NCBI RefSeq assembly: GCF_032854445.1
Contig: NC_088297.1
Span: 12,819,039 to 12,883,038, forward strand
Source of the DNA: Liolophura sinensis
Taxonomy: Eukaryota; Mollusca; Polyplacophora; Chitonida; Chitonidae
DNA: 64,000 nt
Reading direction: 5' to 3'
The notes below the pieces were generated by a model. It worked only from the letters and a program-made list of their open reading frames with translations, did not search any database and was not told the DNA's origin. Shown here piece after piece: positions 10,120 to 23,400 of the stretch. Numbering within the stretch: the first letter of the stretch is position 1; every line of letters begins with the position of its first letter. A program made the position numbers and the translations under genes.

Positions 10120-11290
10120 ATGAAAATGCTATGAGCCAATGCCAAAATGCTTTACAAAGTGACATGTGGTTCTTGATTCGCTATTGTTCCAAGGGTCTGT
10201 CCAAGCATTCGGCATAAACACTGCTGAGCGTTGGATGAATATGATGCCTATTTCGTCACGGTTCTTGGAGTCTTTCAGCCAAACAATGTATGCAATATTC
10301 GGCTGAAATTCAACGAAGCTTCTACAGCAATGCTGTGCATGTTCCATACATTATGTGATTCACGTTTCGCCATGGTTACAGAAGTTTATGTGGTATTGTG
10401 CATGGAATATGGTGAAAATTCCAGAAATGTCTATATGTCCCAAGCATTGTATGATTCATGATGCGTTATGGTTCGTCAAGCATTGTACATGAATAATGCT
10501 GAAAATTCCAGGAATGTCTATATGTCCCAAGCATTGTGTAGCTCACTATTCGCTATGGCTCCAGGAGCTTGTCAAGGGTTGTACATAAATAATGTACATG
10601 GATGCTGCTGAAAATTCCAGGAATGTCTATGTCTCATACATTCTGTGGTTCACGATTCGCTATGGCTCCAAGAGCTTATCAAGTATTGTACATGGATGAT
10701 ACCGAAATTCCAGGAATCTGTACATGTCCCATGGGTTGTGTGATTCACAATTCGCTATGGCTCCAGGAGCTTATCAAGTATTGTACATATATGATGCTGA
10801 AAATTCCAGGAATGTCTACATGTCCCATGGGTTGTGTGATTCGCTCTATGGCTCCAGGAGCTTGTCAAGTATTGTACATGGATGATGCTGAAAATTCCAG
10901 GAATGTCTACATGTCCCATGGGTTGTGTGATTCGCTCTATGGCTCCAGGAGCTTGTCAAGTATTGTACATGGATGATGCTGAAAATTCCAGGAATGTCTA
11001 CATGTCCCATGGGTTGTGTGATTCACAATTCGCTATGGCTCCAGGAGCTTATCAAGTATTGTACATGGATGATACCGAAATTCCAGGAATCTGTACATGT
11101 CCCATGGATTGTGTGATTCACAATTCGCTATGGCTTCATGGTTATATCTGGATTCTATTAAACATGACACGTAAATGTTAGTGAAAGTCCCAGGAATGAC
11201 TACGACACCCCATGTAATTTATGATTCGCAGTGGTTCCGAGACCAGACGAAGCATTATGCAATGATTATGCTGAAAATTCCAGGGATGTT
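10120..11290 (+). repeat. ~100-bp minisatellite downstream of OATP gene
   Basis: About eleven units with 'gattcacgattcgctatggc', 'ccaggagcttgtcaagta', 'ttgtacatgga' and 'gaaaattccaggaatgtct'. The best-conserved units lie at 10600-11150 and the edges decay. It lies 300 bp past the OATP stop, so it may be in the 3' UTR. Open frames across it are artefacts. Confidence 0.9.
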
Positions 11291-11528
11291 TTCACAAGCC
11301 ATTCATACTTCAGGGAAGTGTATTTTATAATTATAAATACATAGAAGATGGAATTCCATGACGATTGTATTAATTTATTTTATGTGTACAATTAGGCTGA
11401 CATTCTCTGGCAGTTTTTACTAAGTTATTATATGTATGCAAACTGGAACTAAAATTCCATGACTTCTGCGTCAGCCTGTTGTATACTATTGGAAGATGAA
11501 CCTGTGTAATAGTTTATCAAGCTACAAC

Positions 11529-11692
11529 ATTTCTACATTCTGTTATATTCCAACTGCAGTTTCAAACTTCATGTTATTTTCAAGGAATATTTGTGATATA
11601 TATATATATGATATGATATATATGATATATTCCTTGAAAGTAACATGAAGTTCGAAACTGCAGTTGGAATATAACAGAATGTATGTAGAAAG
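11529..11692. repeat. Long hairpin with ~60-bp arms
   Basis: 11529-11589 and 11628-11692 are near-perfect reverse complements (shared blocks 'tctgttatattccaactgca' and 'cttcatgtta'), separated by an AT-rich loop. This is a foldback or MITE-like unit. Confidence 0.9.
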
Positions 11693-11744
11693 TTGAGAAG
11701 GCGTTTTATTATGTTCTCCTCACCAGGGGATCTTTCTCTATTTC

Positions 11745-11748
<4 letters not shown>

Positions 11749-11834
<86 letters not shown>
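11749..11834. repeat. (TA)n microsatellite
   Basis: Pure TA tract of about 86 bp. The apparent IYIYIY open frames on both strands are meaningless. Confidence 1.
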
Positions 11835-11835
<1 letters not shown>

Positions 11836-12608
11836 CATAGTGAGTTTCCATGACAGTTGTTCCAAGCCAGAATTTACTCAAAAATTGAATTCCACGATAA
11901 TTGTATCGATGCAATATACACATGGAAATGAAAATCCCATATAAGTTCTGCTAAGACATTCCTACACAGTTGGAAAATGGCATTCCAGGACAATTTTTCC
12001 AAGCGCTATATATGATGTACATACATATACAAGCTGAAATTGCACGACAATACATGAAGAAAATCATTCAAATGATCCTCTACGATTTGAACTGCCAAAC
12101 AGTTGACTTACATGTGGCTTAATATAGAGGTCTAAATTGATCATCTCAGATTTATTCAAGTCATAGTTTATTGATTAAGGGATTCTAAATTCAAGTTCCA
12201 TGCTTAAAGATATCGTATGTTCTTGAACTACCATCAGAGTCTCTGCATGAGTGCCACGTATTTCATTCCCCAGGGTTCTCATTGATGTTTTGCATATTAC
12301 CATTGCATCGAAGAAAATATTTTAGAAAATGTTATGCACGAAATGAACCCATTTCTAAACACTCAGGTGTATATAGCTCCGAATTAGCTATGTGTCCCTC
12401 TGAAAGTGTTTCAAGTTTTCTGAAATCCGTTTGTTAATTATCGTACGGTCATCGATGCCCTGGTTTTACAAAACACTACTGTCATTTTTATGTTGTATGG
12501 TTGTTAGTCATCAAGTGATGTATGGAAATCACTTTCGAGCAATATTTCGTTCATTCATGTACGATGCTAGGATTTATACTGTTACTATAAGGCAATGTTT
12601 ATTTATTT

Positions 12609-12865
12609 ATTGATTTGATTGGTGTTTTACGCCGTTCTCAAGAATATTTCACTTATACGAGGGCGGCCAGCATTATCGTTGGAGGTAACCGGGCATATAC
12701 CGGGGAAAAACCAAGACCATGCGCATATTGGTGAAGACCTTCCCACGTACGGCCGGAGAGGAAGCCAGCGTGAGCTGGACTTGAACTCACAGCGACCGCA
12801 TTGGTGAGAGGCTCTTGGGTCATTGCGCTGCGCTAGCTTGTCAACCAACTGAGCCACGGAGACCC
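12609..12865 (-). mobile_element. SINE-1, full length with 14-bp target site duplication
   Basis: Complete reverse-strand copy. The tRNA-like head at the right end is read on the minus strand as 'gtggctcagttgg' (A box) and 'tgagttcaagtccagctc' (B box); the tail at the left reads 'gattggtgttttacgcc'. It is flanked by the direct repeat ctataaggcaatgt at 12595-12608 and 12866-12879, proving a retroposition event. Confidence 0.95.
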
Positions 12866-12879
12866 CTATAAGGCAATGT

Positions 12880-13048
12880 CGTATCATATTCAATATAATT
12901 TCGTGTTATTCTAATAGAATCGTTATCTTGAATTAATAGAATTTGTTACTTTTAACAGAATAATCTGCTGTAATAACAGAATACATTCTAGCATTACTCA
13001 TGTAACAGACTTTCAGTTAAATTTAACAGATTATTTTTTGAGTGTAGT
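12880..13048. mobile_element. MITE-like element (TTAACAG family), partial
   Basis: One half of an inverted-repeat element ending 'aacagattattttttgagtg', with internal 'taacagaatacattcta'. Other members are at 21405-21655, 42687-42935 and 55563-55775. Confidence 0.7.
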
Positions 13049-14879
13049 TATCAGTTGCTATATCGAAATTACTGTCAAACAATATTTCGTCCATTCATAA
13101 TATATACGAAAAGACTATAGATATATATACAACATAGCAAGCTTTAAAAGTCTAGCGTCATGCAGCTGATTTTAACGATTCCTTTAGTACAGGTCGTCTG
13201 GGACGAAGATATCGTTATATTATGGCGTTTATATATTAGTGTAAAGTGTATGGTAAAAATTTCGAAGGTACTGGAAGTATTTTTGATTAGAAAGCTGCTC
13301 CGTAAACAGATTAAAAGCGAAGAACTCAGTAGCATGAAGTACAATCAGATAAAAAATATTGTCCGCGAAAATATAATGAAGTAAAATGCATTTAAAATTT
13401 TGGAATCTACTCTGGCCTTTTCTGACCATTTTGGGACAAGTAATGTCGCGTAGTCTTTTTGTCACTTGACACACACAGATTGCTATTTCATTACTTTAAG
13501 TGCATCTTCATTTAGAGCTATGAAGGCGTGCAACAAATGGACCTTGAAACGAACTATTTCAAGCCAAAAACATTGCTGTGACGTCAGAGATACCCTTTGG
13601 GTCGCGTCAGACCACCATAGAGTGTTGTGTTTTATATGCATTTTAGTCGGTTAGAAAAATTCTAAAACAATAAATCCAGCAAAAATAAATTTTCCTGGAC
13701 AGTGTTTAATGGTTATCTGATCAGTACTTTATTTTAGTGTCTTCTTAGCCTTTAAACAATTGTATTCTTTCTCGGATAATTTATCACTATTTATTGAAAA
13801 CTCTGTTGACCTTCTAATGCTGTACATACCATTTGATGCTTGACCAAAGATATTTTATAGTTCATGTGATGTATATGGTGTCCATTTCATGTTTTGCGTT
13901 TTGCACGTTGTACAGCTATTTCTCTTACGTAGTACTATATTGCAAATACTTCCATTTCCACTTATAAGCCTTGCGTAGGGTAGATGGAGCAAGTCCAACA
14001 AATGAAGCAAAGGATTAGATGATTAAATACTCTCGGTTTACAACAAAAACCGAAGTATTGTTTCTTGGAGGCCACATTTGTCTATATACCTTATATAATG
14101 TTCGTTTTACGTGTAAATTTTCTTTTATGTGTCCATGTATAAAACTTTGGATACAGAACTTTTCGGTGTTTTGAATACCCAGGAGTCCTTTTATTTTCCT
14201 GTTTCTTCAGGTATGACGTCACCGATTCATGTGCTTAGCACCTCCTCTTCAGAATAAACATGTGAGAACCACACGAATAAGTGACGTCATGCCCAAAGCC
14301 AGTGTGAAATCATACTCCTTAATGCTTTCTATGCGTTCGCTTTACATCAGTGTTACCACTAGCGAATTTTGTGCAGGAATCTTGAACGACGCCAAGGTCA
14401 CTGAGGACTCGATGGGGAAGGAGGAAGGAATTGATATTAGAAAAAAAAATATGTATTCGCGGCCGATTCCCCAAAGCCATTTCTGACTTAAGTCAAAATC
14501 CGAAATGCAGTCTTAAGATTGTTATCGACTTTAGAAATTGAAATTTTGTTCACCTCGTTAGCGTTATCTAAAGACAAATCTGTCTAAAGTTTAATTTTCC
14601 TGTGCCGAAAACATTGTGAAGAATTTTCAACTTTGATTTAGTCATAAACGTTTTGACTTAGTCACAAACGGCTCCTGACATTTTTCCAACGTACAACTGG
14701 ATCAATTATACAGTGCATGTATTAATGAATGCCGATGCTAATTTAGCCTAAGCCGCATGAACTCCGAAGGTCAAACTCATGTAATGGTTGTCGTAAGGTT
14801 AAGGGAAGATAGCGAGCGGTGAATGCGCTGTAAGGAGTATGTTGGAAAAGTACGCCCTTGATGACCCTATCGTATAATG

Positions 14880-15255
14880 TCTAGTGTTACCATTTTATTG
14901 TATGATATGAAGTTGTGCGTTTTTATTGTAACATTACAAGTTGTGCCGTTTCATTGTAGCAGATCTAGTTATACCGTTTTATTGTAACATTTCATGCTGT
15001 ATCGTTTTATTGTAACATATCCAACTGTACAGCTTTATTGTAACATATCAGGTTGTACCGTTTTATTGTAACATATCCAGTTGTACAGCTTTATTGTAAC
15101 ATATCAAGTTGTACCGTTTTATTGTAATATTTCAAGTTGTACCGTTTTATTGTAACATATCCAATTGTACAGCTTTATTTTAACATATCAAGTTGTACCG
15201 TTTTATTGTAACATTTCAAGTTGTACCGTTTTATTGTAAAATATCCTGTTGTACC
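14880..15255 (+). repeat. 27-30 bp minisatellite (copy 2)
   Basis: Same units as at 1530-1910. One unit differs by a single T ('ctttattgtaa' here against 'ctttatttgtaa' in copy 1), useful for telling the copies apart. Confidence 0.85.
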
Positions 15256-15839
15256 GCATATACAGTTGTAGGCCTACAGTTTTTTCTGTAACGTGGCCAG
15301 TTGTACTGCTTTTTTGTACCATATACAGTTTTATTATTTATACATCAATGAAATCCCAGTATTTCCTTCACTGATAAAAATGATATCTTCACAAGTTAGA
15401 TATTACTTTTGTTATTACATTTTGCTGTTACACTGCTGGAGACCTTGACCCATGGAACAATGCCTCGTTTACTGCATCACAAGGCCGTGCACTTCCGCGC
15501 AGTATATAGTTCGCAAAAAAATGAGGTAGAAATTCTTCATGTGCTTAATTTACGTAAATACCCATATTGCATCAGCATTAAGTACCTTTGTAGAATGTAT
15601 AATTACTTACAGACAGCTCTTAAAACTGTAAAAAGATTTTGTGAGCGCGGACGTGAACGAAATTGCAGCCCGTATGAATAGAATTAGAAATACAACGAAG
15701 ATGACACCTTGCTTATACCAGAAATATTGTTCTCGTGAAAGGTAGAAATGATAACCCACTCGACGCTTCGCATTTCCACCTCTCACTCGAACAATATTTA
15801 TGGTATTCAACCTTCACTATGCAATATCCTCTATGAACC

Positions 15840-16105
15840 GTTTTTCTGTAAGGTGGCCAGTTGTACCGGTTTATTATAACTTAATATGCCGTTGAATCGT
15901 TTTATTGTAGCATGTACAGTTGTACTGTTTTATTATAAAATACCCAGGTGTGCTTTGTTAAAGTAACATATCCACTTTTACCGTTTTTACTGTAACATAT
16001 CCAATTGTAACATATCCAGTTGTACCGTTTGATTGTAACATATATCCAGTTATACATTTTTATTGTAATATATCGAGTTGAATCGTTCTATTGAAACATA
16101 TCCAG
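15840..16105 (+). repeat. 27-30 bp minisatellite, second block (copy 2)
   Basis: Counterpart of 2600-2870, almost identical. Confidence 0.8.
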
Positions 16106-16404
16106 TCGTGATATCGCAGCATATCAATGCAAACAAAAGCCTAAACCTTAGTCGGCCAGACAATCTCCACTCATTGCTCTCGAATTGTATAAAGCGCTGC
16201 ATCATTCTTGTTTATTTTATGTAATTTAATTCAAAATTTAATTTAATTCTGATTAAATGCATGTGTTTGGATGTAAACAACAAATTTACATTCAAATACA
16301 TTTATTACACGTGCAGTACATCCTTATTTAGAGCATTATTACAAATAAAAATTTTAAAATTATTCATTTTGTGGAATCAGATTCTGTTTGTTACAGTTAC
16401 AGTT

Positions 16405-16525
16405 ATTTGATTGGTGTTTTACGCCAAACTCATGAATATTTCACTTATACGACGGCGGGCAGAATTATGGTGGGAGGAAACCGGGCGAAGCACGAGGGAA
16501 ACGACCCGTCTTCTCGAGCCAAAGT
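16405..16525 (-). mobile_element. SINE-1 3' fragment (copy 2)
   Basis: Counterpart of the fragment at 3160-3285. Confidence 0.8.
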
Positions 16526-17397
16526 ATAAAGTGCGGTGACTGTGTGACATATGTCAAACTCAAGTTTTGACAACCGGTTCAGATAAGCGAAGCATCGACT
16601 GCATACAAACTCTGATCCTATCGCTTGGCTTCACTGATTGTACTGGAAAGAATCTAAAAAACTGATTTCCGGCTTTTTTTTAGACAAAGTTTCTCAGCAC
16701 ATCCGACAGCGAGACACGACAGTCAACGCCGCATTGGTGAACATTCGGTCTATCGAACACAGCTAATAGGAATTCTGACTGGATGCGCGTCCTCTGGATC
16801 GCATCCAATAAAAGGGCGGTTCGGGTAGTACGAGTTTTGTACACGTGATCTGCCAAGGGTAGATATATTAGAGTAACGGATCTATATCACTTGGCTGCAT
16901 GGCGAAGATGCCACGACCATGCAACATACTCTCAGACAGACATTGTGATCTTTTCGTTTCTCTGTTAAGCTGCATACAAATCTACACTTTAGTGAATAAG
17001 ATGGACTGACTACGTGTCAATGTGTAAAAGTGTTACATTATTAGTCTATGATCAAAAAGCAAACAGCGCTCTGCAGAAAATATCCTTTCGCCTAACATGC
17101 CAGTGTCATGACAGTAAGATACATGTTATGGTCTTGACAAACTCTGACAGAAAAAAAGCCGGGGTCACCTGCACACAGAAACAGACACCCCCGCTGGCTG
17201 GCTGATTCACATAAAACGTCGCTCTCCAGGCACATTGCCAATATAGGTCCTTGGTCATTAAAGTTGGAAATTTGAATCCAGGTGTGGCTAGTTCAGGACA
17301 TTTAATAGGCGCCTTGCGCCGGCCAGTGGTTCTCTCCGGATATAATGTTGGGTGTGCTCAACCAATGAATCTGGTCGCATAAGTAAAAAAATTATTT

Positions 17398-17450
17398 ATC
17401 TATTTGATAGGTGTTTAACGCCGTACTCAAGAATATTTCACTTATAAGTA
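17398..17450 (-). mobile_element. SINE-1 tail fragment
   Basis: Only the terminal ~50 bp ('ggtgtttaacgccgtactca', 'atatttcacttata'). It sits just right of the duplication end. Confidence 0.7.
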
Positions 17451-17696
17451 AGATATTCTTATGTGTGGCATTAAACATAGACAAAAAAATAAATTCATGT
17501 GACGGCGGCCAGGTTAATTGGTTGAGCACACTCAATACTGTATCCGGGAGAAATCCATCGACTGGCGCAAGGTGCCCAACAAGTGTCCTAAACAAGCTAC
17601 AGAAAAGTCTGTGTGTACCTGGTACATGTAGATAGTAGTCGGTGTAGGCAAACACGCGTGTACACACATGACTACGGTTCATGTTTAATTTCTTTA

Positions 17697-17970
17697 TTTT
17701 ATTTTATCTATTTCATAGGTGTTTTTCGCCGTACTCAAGCATATTTCACATATATACATCGCTGGCCATGCAGCATTTGGTGGAAAGAAATCGGGCAGAC
17801 TCCCAAGGCAGCCCACGTCCATCCGCAGATTGCCGGCAGACGTTCTCACCTACGACTAGAGAGGAAGCCAGCATGAGCTGGACTTGAACTCACAGCGACC
17901 GCATTAGTTGGAGACTGTTGTGTCATTGCACCGCGCTAGTACGCTAACCACCACGGCCACAGAGGCCACA
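17697..17970 (-). mobile_element. SINE-1, full length, diverged
   Basis: From 'ataggtgtttttcgccgtac' to the tRNA-like head ending 'ccacggccacagaggcc'. Many substitutions indicate an old copy. Confidence 0.85.
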
Positions 17971-18064
17971 CATGTTCCATTAAGCCGTGATAACCCGATG
18001 CGATTGTCCTTGCGATTCGCAGAACTTGAAAAGTCGGACGAGTCAATTCCATGAGCCGAGTTCA

Positions 18065-18140
18065 GCCGTAATGCTGGCCGCCATCGTATAAGTGAAATAT
18101 TCCTGAATACGGCGTAAAACACCAATAAAATAAATAAATG
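18065..18140 (+). mobile_element. SINE-1 tail fragment
   Basis: 'ggccgccatcgtataagtga' through 'ggcgtaaaacaccaa' and an A/T-rich (aaat)n end. Confidence 0.8.
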
Positions 18141-18234
18141 AACCAATCCCATAAGCCGAGTTCAGCAGAAGCGATTTGCCGATTTCCCCTTTTTCATTAG
18201 ACTAGTTGATTGCGATGGGTCGAATCACACTCCT

Positions 18235-18650
18235 TATCTCTCTGTGTTTGCTTTACATCACTGCCAACACTGGCATAATTTAAACAGAAATCTTGAACAA
18301 CGCCGAGGTCATTGCGGTCACGGTTATGAGGCAGGAAGTGATGTCAGAAAACACAAACCCTGTCTCAACATTTGTTTCTAATAATACTTTCTCATTCTTT
18401 CAAATGCATTCTTATATAAACTATGCACAACGTGATTCTAAACAGCACCTGACATAATTTTATTGATAAATGCTCATTAAATAGTTCCCCGCGAGGGCAT
18501 CCGTTGTCTTAACAAACCTGCATGCATCGTACAGGCTGCAAGAGATAAACTTGTCTAGTGGTGGCAGTGATATAAAGCGAGCATAGAGTGTGGCACACGC
18601 CCTGTTTGGTGTGTCGGGTCGAACGAACAGTAACTGTTGAACAGTCAAAA
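18235..18650 (+). repeat. Dispersed repeat family D1, copy
   Basis: Shares 'tttgtttctaataatact' and 'gcataatttaaacagaaatc'-type blocks in order with 38985-39365, and more weakly with 950-1480. Confidence 0.65.
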
Positions 18651-18654
18651 TATT

Positions 18655-18935
18655 AGCTCGCTATGACAATGAGGTCGTGTCTTCGAACCCAGCTCCCGCT
18701 ACTTTGTCAGCGGCTTCAAGTCAGCCTCAAGTCAACCTCTCACCACTGTGCTAGTTGTGAGTTCAATTCCACCTCATGCTGGCTTCCTCTCCAGCCCTAC
18801 GTGAGAAGGTCTACCTACAACCTGTTGATGGTCGCAAGTTTTCCTCGGGTTTCCTCCCACAATAATGATGGCCGTCGTCCTTTATGTGAAATATTCTTGG
18901 ATATGGCGTAAAACACCAATGAAATAAAAGGATAA
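18655..18935 (+). mobile_element. Composite SINE-3/SINE-1
   Basis: Begins with a tRNA-like segment containing 'cttcgaacccagctcccgct' (SINE-3 type), then a SINE-1 B box 'gtgagttcaattcc', body and tail 'ggcgtaaaacaccaatgaa'. Confidence 0.75.
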
Positions 18936-19624
18936 ATAAATAAACAGAAAGAACGAACATGGTGTGAGGGGATAAGCGTTTTAATAGACATATAACTGAA
19001 TGAAGGTAAAATAAAGGAAGGGAGACAACATACTCTCTTCAGACAGATACACGCAGACTTCCGTCTACTACCTCAGAAGAGCTCATAGAATGAGCACACA
19101 GAAAGAGCTCACAAAAGCTCATAGAAAGAGCTCACAGAAAGATCTGAAAACTGATCGAAAAGTGATGGCTAATTGATGCACAACCATACCATTGTAAGCC
19201 GTAACATGTTGTTAAGTTACCCGGACTGACCGAAGCCAGAACATAAATACAGGCCAAATCTGACCCACTTCGTTGATAGAGTTCGGTTTTTAATTACAGA
19301 AACTGTGTATGGTTTATTGTGGGCGATCGATGACGCCAGATATTGTGAAGTAAGTTTTATTTCCTTGAAATGCGAGGTAGTCGATATTCTGCCTCTGTGA
19401 AAGTTATGTGAATAATATTTTAGACACATCTCGACTTCGATCAATGAGAATTTATATTTGGAGGTATTTTGTTCGTATTGCGCGTGCACTGGTTACCATA
19501 GATTACCTCACTTTTCTCTCCTATCAGAAAACCGGATATGTTTCAACAGAGCGTAAAATCCATAGACTCGAATGGATACTCGAATACCGTGGAGAGAGTA
19601 TAAATTACACTTCCGTTTACAATT

Positions 19625-20372
19625 TCAGATAAGCCTACAGACGACATTTCAATTCTAATTTTCAGATAAGCTTACAACGACATTTCAATTCTAAATTTCA
19701 GATAAGCGTACAACAACATTTTCATTCCTGATTTCAGGTTAAGCCTACAGACGACATTTATATTAAAGATTTCATGATAAGCCTACAGACAATATTTCTA
19801 CTCCACCTTTCAGATCAGCGTACAGACAACATTTGCAATCTATATTTCAGGAAGGCCTACAGACAGCATTTCCATTCTACATTTCAGGAAGGCCTACAGA
19901 CGATATTTCTATTCCACATTTCGGAAAAGCCTACACACGGTATTTCTACTCCACGTTTCAGATAAGCCTAGAGGCGACATTTCTATTCCAGATTTCAGAT
20001 AAGCCAGCAGACGCCATTTCTATTTTACATTTCAGATAAGCCTACAGACAACACTTCCATTCTAGATTTTAGGAAGGCCTATGAGCAATATGTCTACTCC
20101 ACATTTCAGATAAGCCAGCAGACAACATTTCTTTTTTACATTTCAGATAAGCCTACAGACAACACTTCCATTCTAGATTTTAGGAAGGCCTATGAGCAAT
20201 ATGTCTACTCCACATTTCAGATAAGCCAGCAGACAACATTTCTATTTTACATTTCAGATAAGCCTACAGACAACACTTCCATTCTAGATTTTAGGAAGGC
20301 CTGTGGGCGATATTTCTACTCCACATTTCAGATAAGCCAGCAGACAACATTTCTATTCCACATTTCAGGTAT
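19625..20372 (-). repeat. ~38/76-bp minisatellite at the 3' end of gene B
   Basis: About twenty units such as 'tttcagataagcctacagac' followed by 'aacatttctattc', with a higher-order period of about 114 bp at 20030-20330. On the minus strand it starts about 25 nt after the stop codon of gene B, so it is probably transcribed as 3' UTR. Confidence 0.88.
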
Positions 20373-20396
20373 TTACGAATGTGTTTGATCGGATCA

Positions 20397-20455
20397 TCAG
20401 TTTTTGCCACACACTTTCACGGAAATCACGAAGCGATCGCCAATTCCGCCTTCAC
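20397..20455 (-). CDS. Gene B exon 5 (C-terminus)
   Basis: Acceptor on the minus strand 'cttgtttgcag', phase 1 entry (G+GT = Gly), then EGGIGDRFVISVKVCGKN and TGA. Short, but the phase match, strong acceptor and final Cys support it. Confidence 0.75.
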
Positions 20456-23400
20456 CTGCAAACAAGAAAACAAATGTACAGAGCAACCCGTGAAAAATCA
20501 ATCTTCTAGCTGTATAATCAGGCATAGTAACGTATAGATACTTTTTGAACATTAACATTAGCGGTAAATAAGGGCATGTTCTGCGGCACTCTGCAAAAAG
20601 TTGACTGCTGAAACATCAGGTCAATAACCCTAACAGCAAACAAACTCAAACTTCAATCTATGAATTGAAAAAAATTTTAGTATATACCAGCTGCCATCAA
20701 ATATGGACGTTCCAGGCCAGTAATCGCAATTCCATTTCGCAAAACGATGCTTAACACCAACCATCAAAGAATAAAGAAAGTATACAAAGTACGGTACGAT
20801 ATGAGGACGAATTCTAGCAATGTGAAGTAATCAACAGTTTTCAATGATGTTTGACGAGCCTCCGTGGCTCACTTGGCTAGCGCTCCAGGGCAGCGTAATG
20901 ACTCTCACCAATGCGGTCGCTGTGAGTTCAAGTCCAGCTCAGGCTAGCTTCCTGTCCGGCCCGTACGTGGGAAGGCTTTTTTCCAGTAACCTGCGAATGG
21001 TCATGGGTTTCCCCCGGGCTGTGCCCTGTTTCCATCCACGATAATGCTGGCCGCTGTCGTATAAGTGAAATATTGTGGAGTACGGCGTAAAACACCAAAT
21101 AAATAAATAGAGCTGATAGCGTGCGTCAAGGGCGAACAATCCATTGAAAGGGAAGAAATGTATGTATTACGATCTATTTATTGGTTTTAACGGCTACAAT
21201 TGATGTATTGAACATTTTTTCTCCTGTTAATATTTTGAAGCGTCTCCTGGATTGCTGTTTTATGCCGTACGGGATATTTCTCGTATACGACGGCGGTCAG
21301 CATTATGGTGGGAGAAAACCGGAGGGAAATGCATGACCACCAGGTGGCTACCAGATCTTCCCACCTACCACGTGAGAGAAAGCCAGCAGGAGCTGATTAA
21401 AACTTAATCTGTTAATTTGGACAAAAAATATGTTGCTTGAGTAAAGCTACAATGTATTCTGTTATTATAACACAATATTCTCTCACATTCAACATCGCAT
21501 TATGTTAGCCTCATAGAATTTTTATGTCGAATTAATGGTATTTGTGTGTCATATTTAACAGAATAATCCGCTGCAATAGCAGAATACATTCTAACATCAC
21601 TAACATAACAGCCTTTTGAATTAAAATTAACAGATTAAACTTTTCAGTGTAGTGATGCATTCAAACTGGGATGTGCGAAATTAGAGCTTTCCAACGATGC
21701 CATTGGATAATTTGCGAATAGTCACGCAACGAAACGGCATGTAAATCGTTTCTGGAGTGAAGGTATAGCTGGTGAAGTGTAATTAAGATGATGTGAAATT
21801 TGATTCAGTTATATCAATTAATGTTTGGCATATTCGATCTCACTGTGAGTTCAAATCCAGCTCATGCTGGTTTCCTCCCAGGCCGTTCGTGGGACCGTCC
21901 TACAGCAACATGCAGATGGTCGTGGGTTCTGCCCGGTTTCCTTCCGCAATAATGTTGGCCGCCGTCGTATAAGTCAGATATTCTTGAGTACAGCGTAAAC
22001 ATCAATCAAATAAATCAAATCAAATCACATACGATCAGCAAAACCAATCTTTATATTTTGAAATCGTCCTGGAGATGTCCTTACCTCTTGTCTGTAGTCT
22101 GCTACATTTATCTAGCAGTTTCCCGTACCAGAAAAACGGCTTTTCAGCAAGGTTATCCCAAGGACAGATCTTCTCGGGGTCACCGTCAGGGTCCACTACA
22201 GCCAGGTACCCGCAGTCAGCAGGGCAACCGTTGTAGTTACGATTAATAAAAAATCGTCTTGTGACGATATCATGGCTGAAAAAACCACACACAACATAAC
22301 GAGTCAGTTTCTCCGTTTGTTTGTAGTTTTCAACATAATTTTGGTCATATCGCGACGGTCTGTCCTTCTTCCAGGCTGCACCCAGTGTCGACATATTTAG
22401 AGTCTAAGTGGAACGCCATGCTGAAGGCACCAGACAAGACATCCGGACATTGTTTGGACGGTTGACTCAGTTAACCGACTATAAATCTTGTCTAGCCCGT
22501 TCCACAACGAAAGTATATGGCTATAGACAAAAGCTTTTCGTTTTAAAAATTTCATAGACAGCCCAAAATCCCCGTTTTCAGATAAAGTCAACCCTTATGC
22601 GGAAAAGCAGTCAAACCTCATATTCGACCAAGTAGTCAAACCTTTTGTAGCAAAACAGCCCAACATTCTGGCGCAATACAGTCAAGTTTATGCAGCACAA
22701 CAGTTAAAAACCATGCAGCAAGGCAGTCCAACTTCAAACAGCAAGTTAGTCATCCTCCACCTGCATGCAGCAAACCTTTCAGATTTTACGCCTCAAAACA
22801 GTCAGTCAGACTTCATGCTGGAGAAAAATCAAATCTTACGCAGCAAAACTGTTAACCCTTAGGCCGCAAAACTGTCAAACTTTTGCAGCAAAAATGTCAG
22901 ACCTTTTGCGGCAAAACTTTTAAACCATATATTCAGCTAATCAGTCCCATTTTATGTAGCAAAACAGTCAAACGTTATTTTCACCAAACCACTGAAAAGT
23001 TTTAAGCAGCAAAACAGTAAAACCTTACAGTCAGCTAATCAGTCACACTTTATGCAGGAAAACAGTTAAACATTACAGTCAGTTAATCAGTAACACTTTG
23101 TGCAGGAAAAACAGTCAAACCTTACAGTCAGCTAATCAGTCACACATTATGCAACAAAACAGTCAAACCTTACAGTCAGCTAATCAGTCAAATTTTATGC
23201 AACAAAACAGTCAAACCTTACAGCCAGTTTATCATTCACACTTTATGCAACAAACCAGCCAAACCTTATAGTCAGCTGATTAGTCACACTTTATGCAAAA
23301 AAACAGTCAAACCAGCTAATCAGTCACACTTTATGCAACAAAACAGTCAAACCTTACAGTCAACTAATCAGTCAGATTTTATGCAACAAAACAGTCAAAC

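Larger units (their letters stand above)
13374..17331 (+). repeat. ~4 kb direct segmental duplication, copy 2
   Basis: Collinear with 1-4096, including both minisatellite blocks, D1 repeat and SINE fragment. Beyond 17331 the sequence has no counterpart next to copy 1 because of the gap. No coding exon is recognised; open frames of 60-90 codons are not supported by splice sites or homology. Confidence 0.95.
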
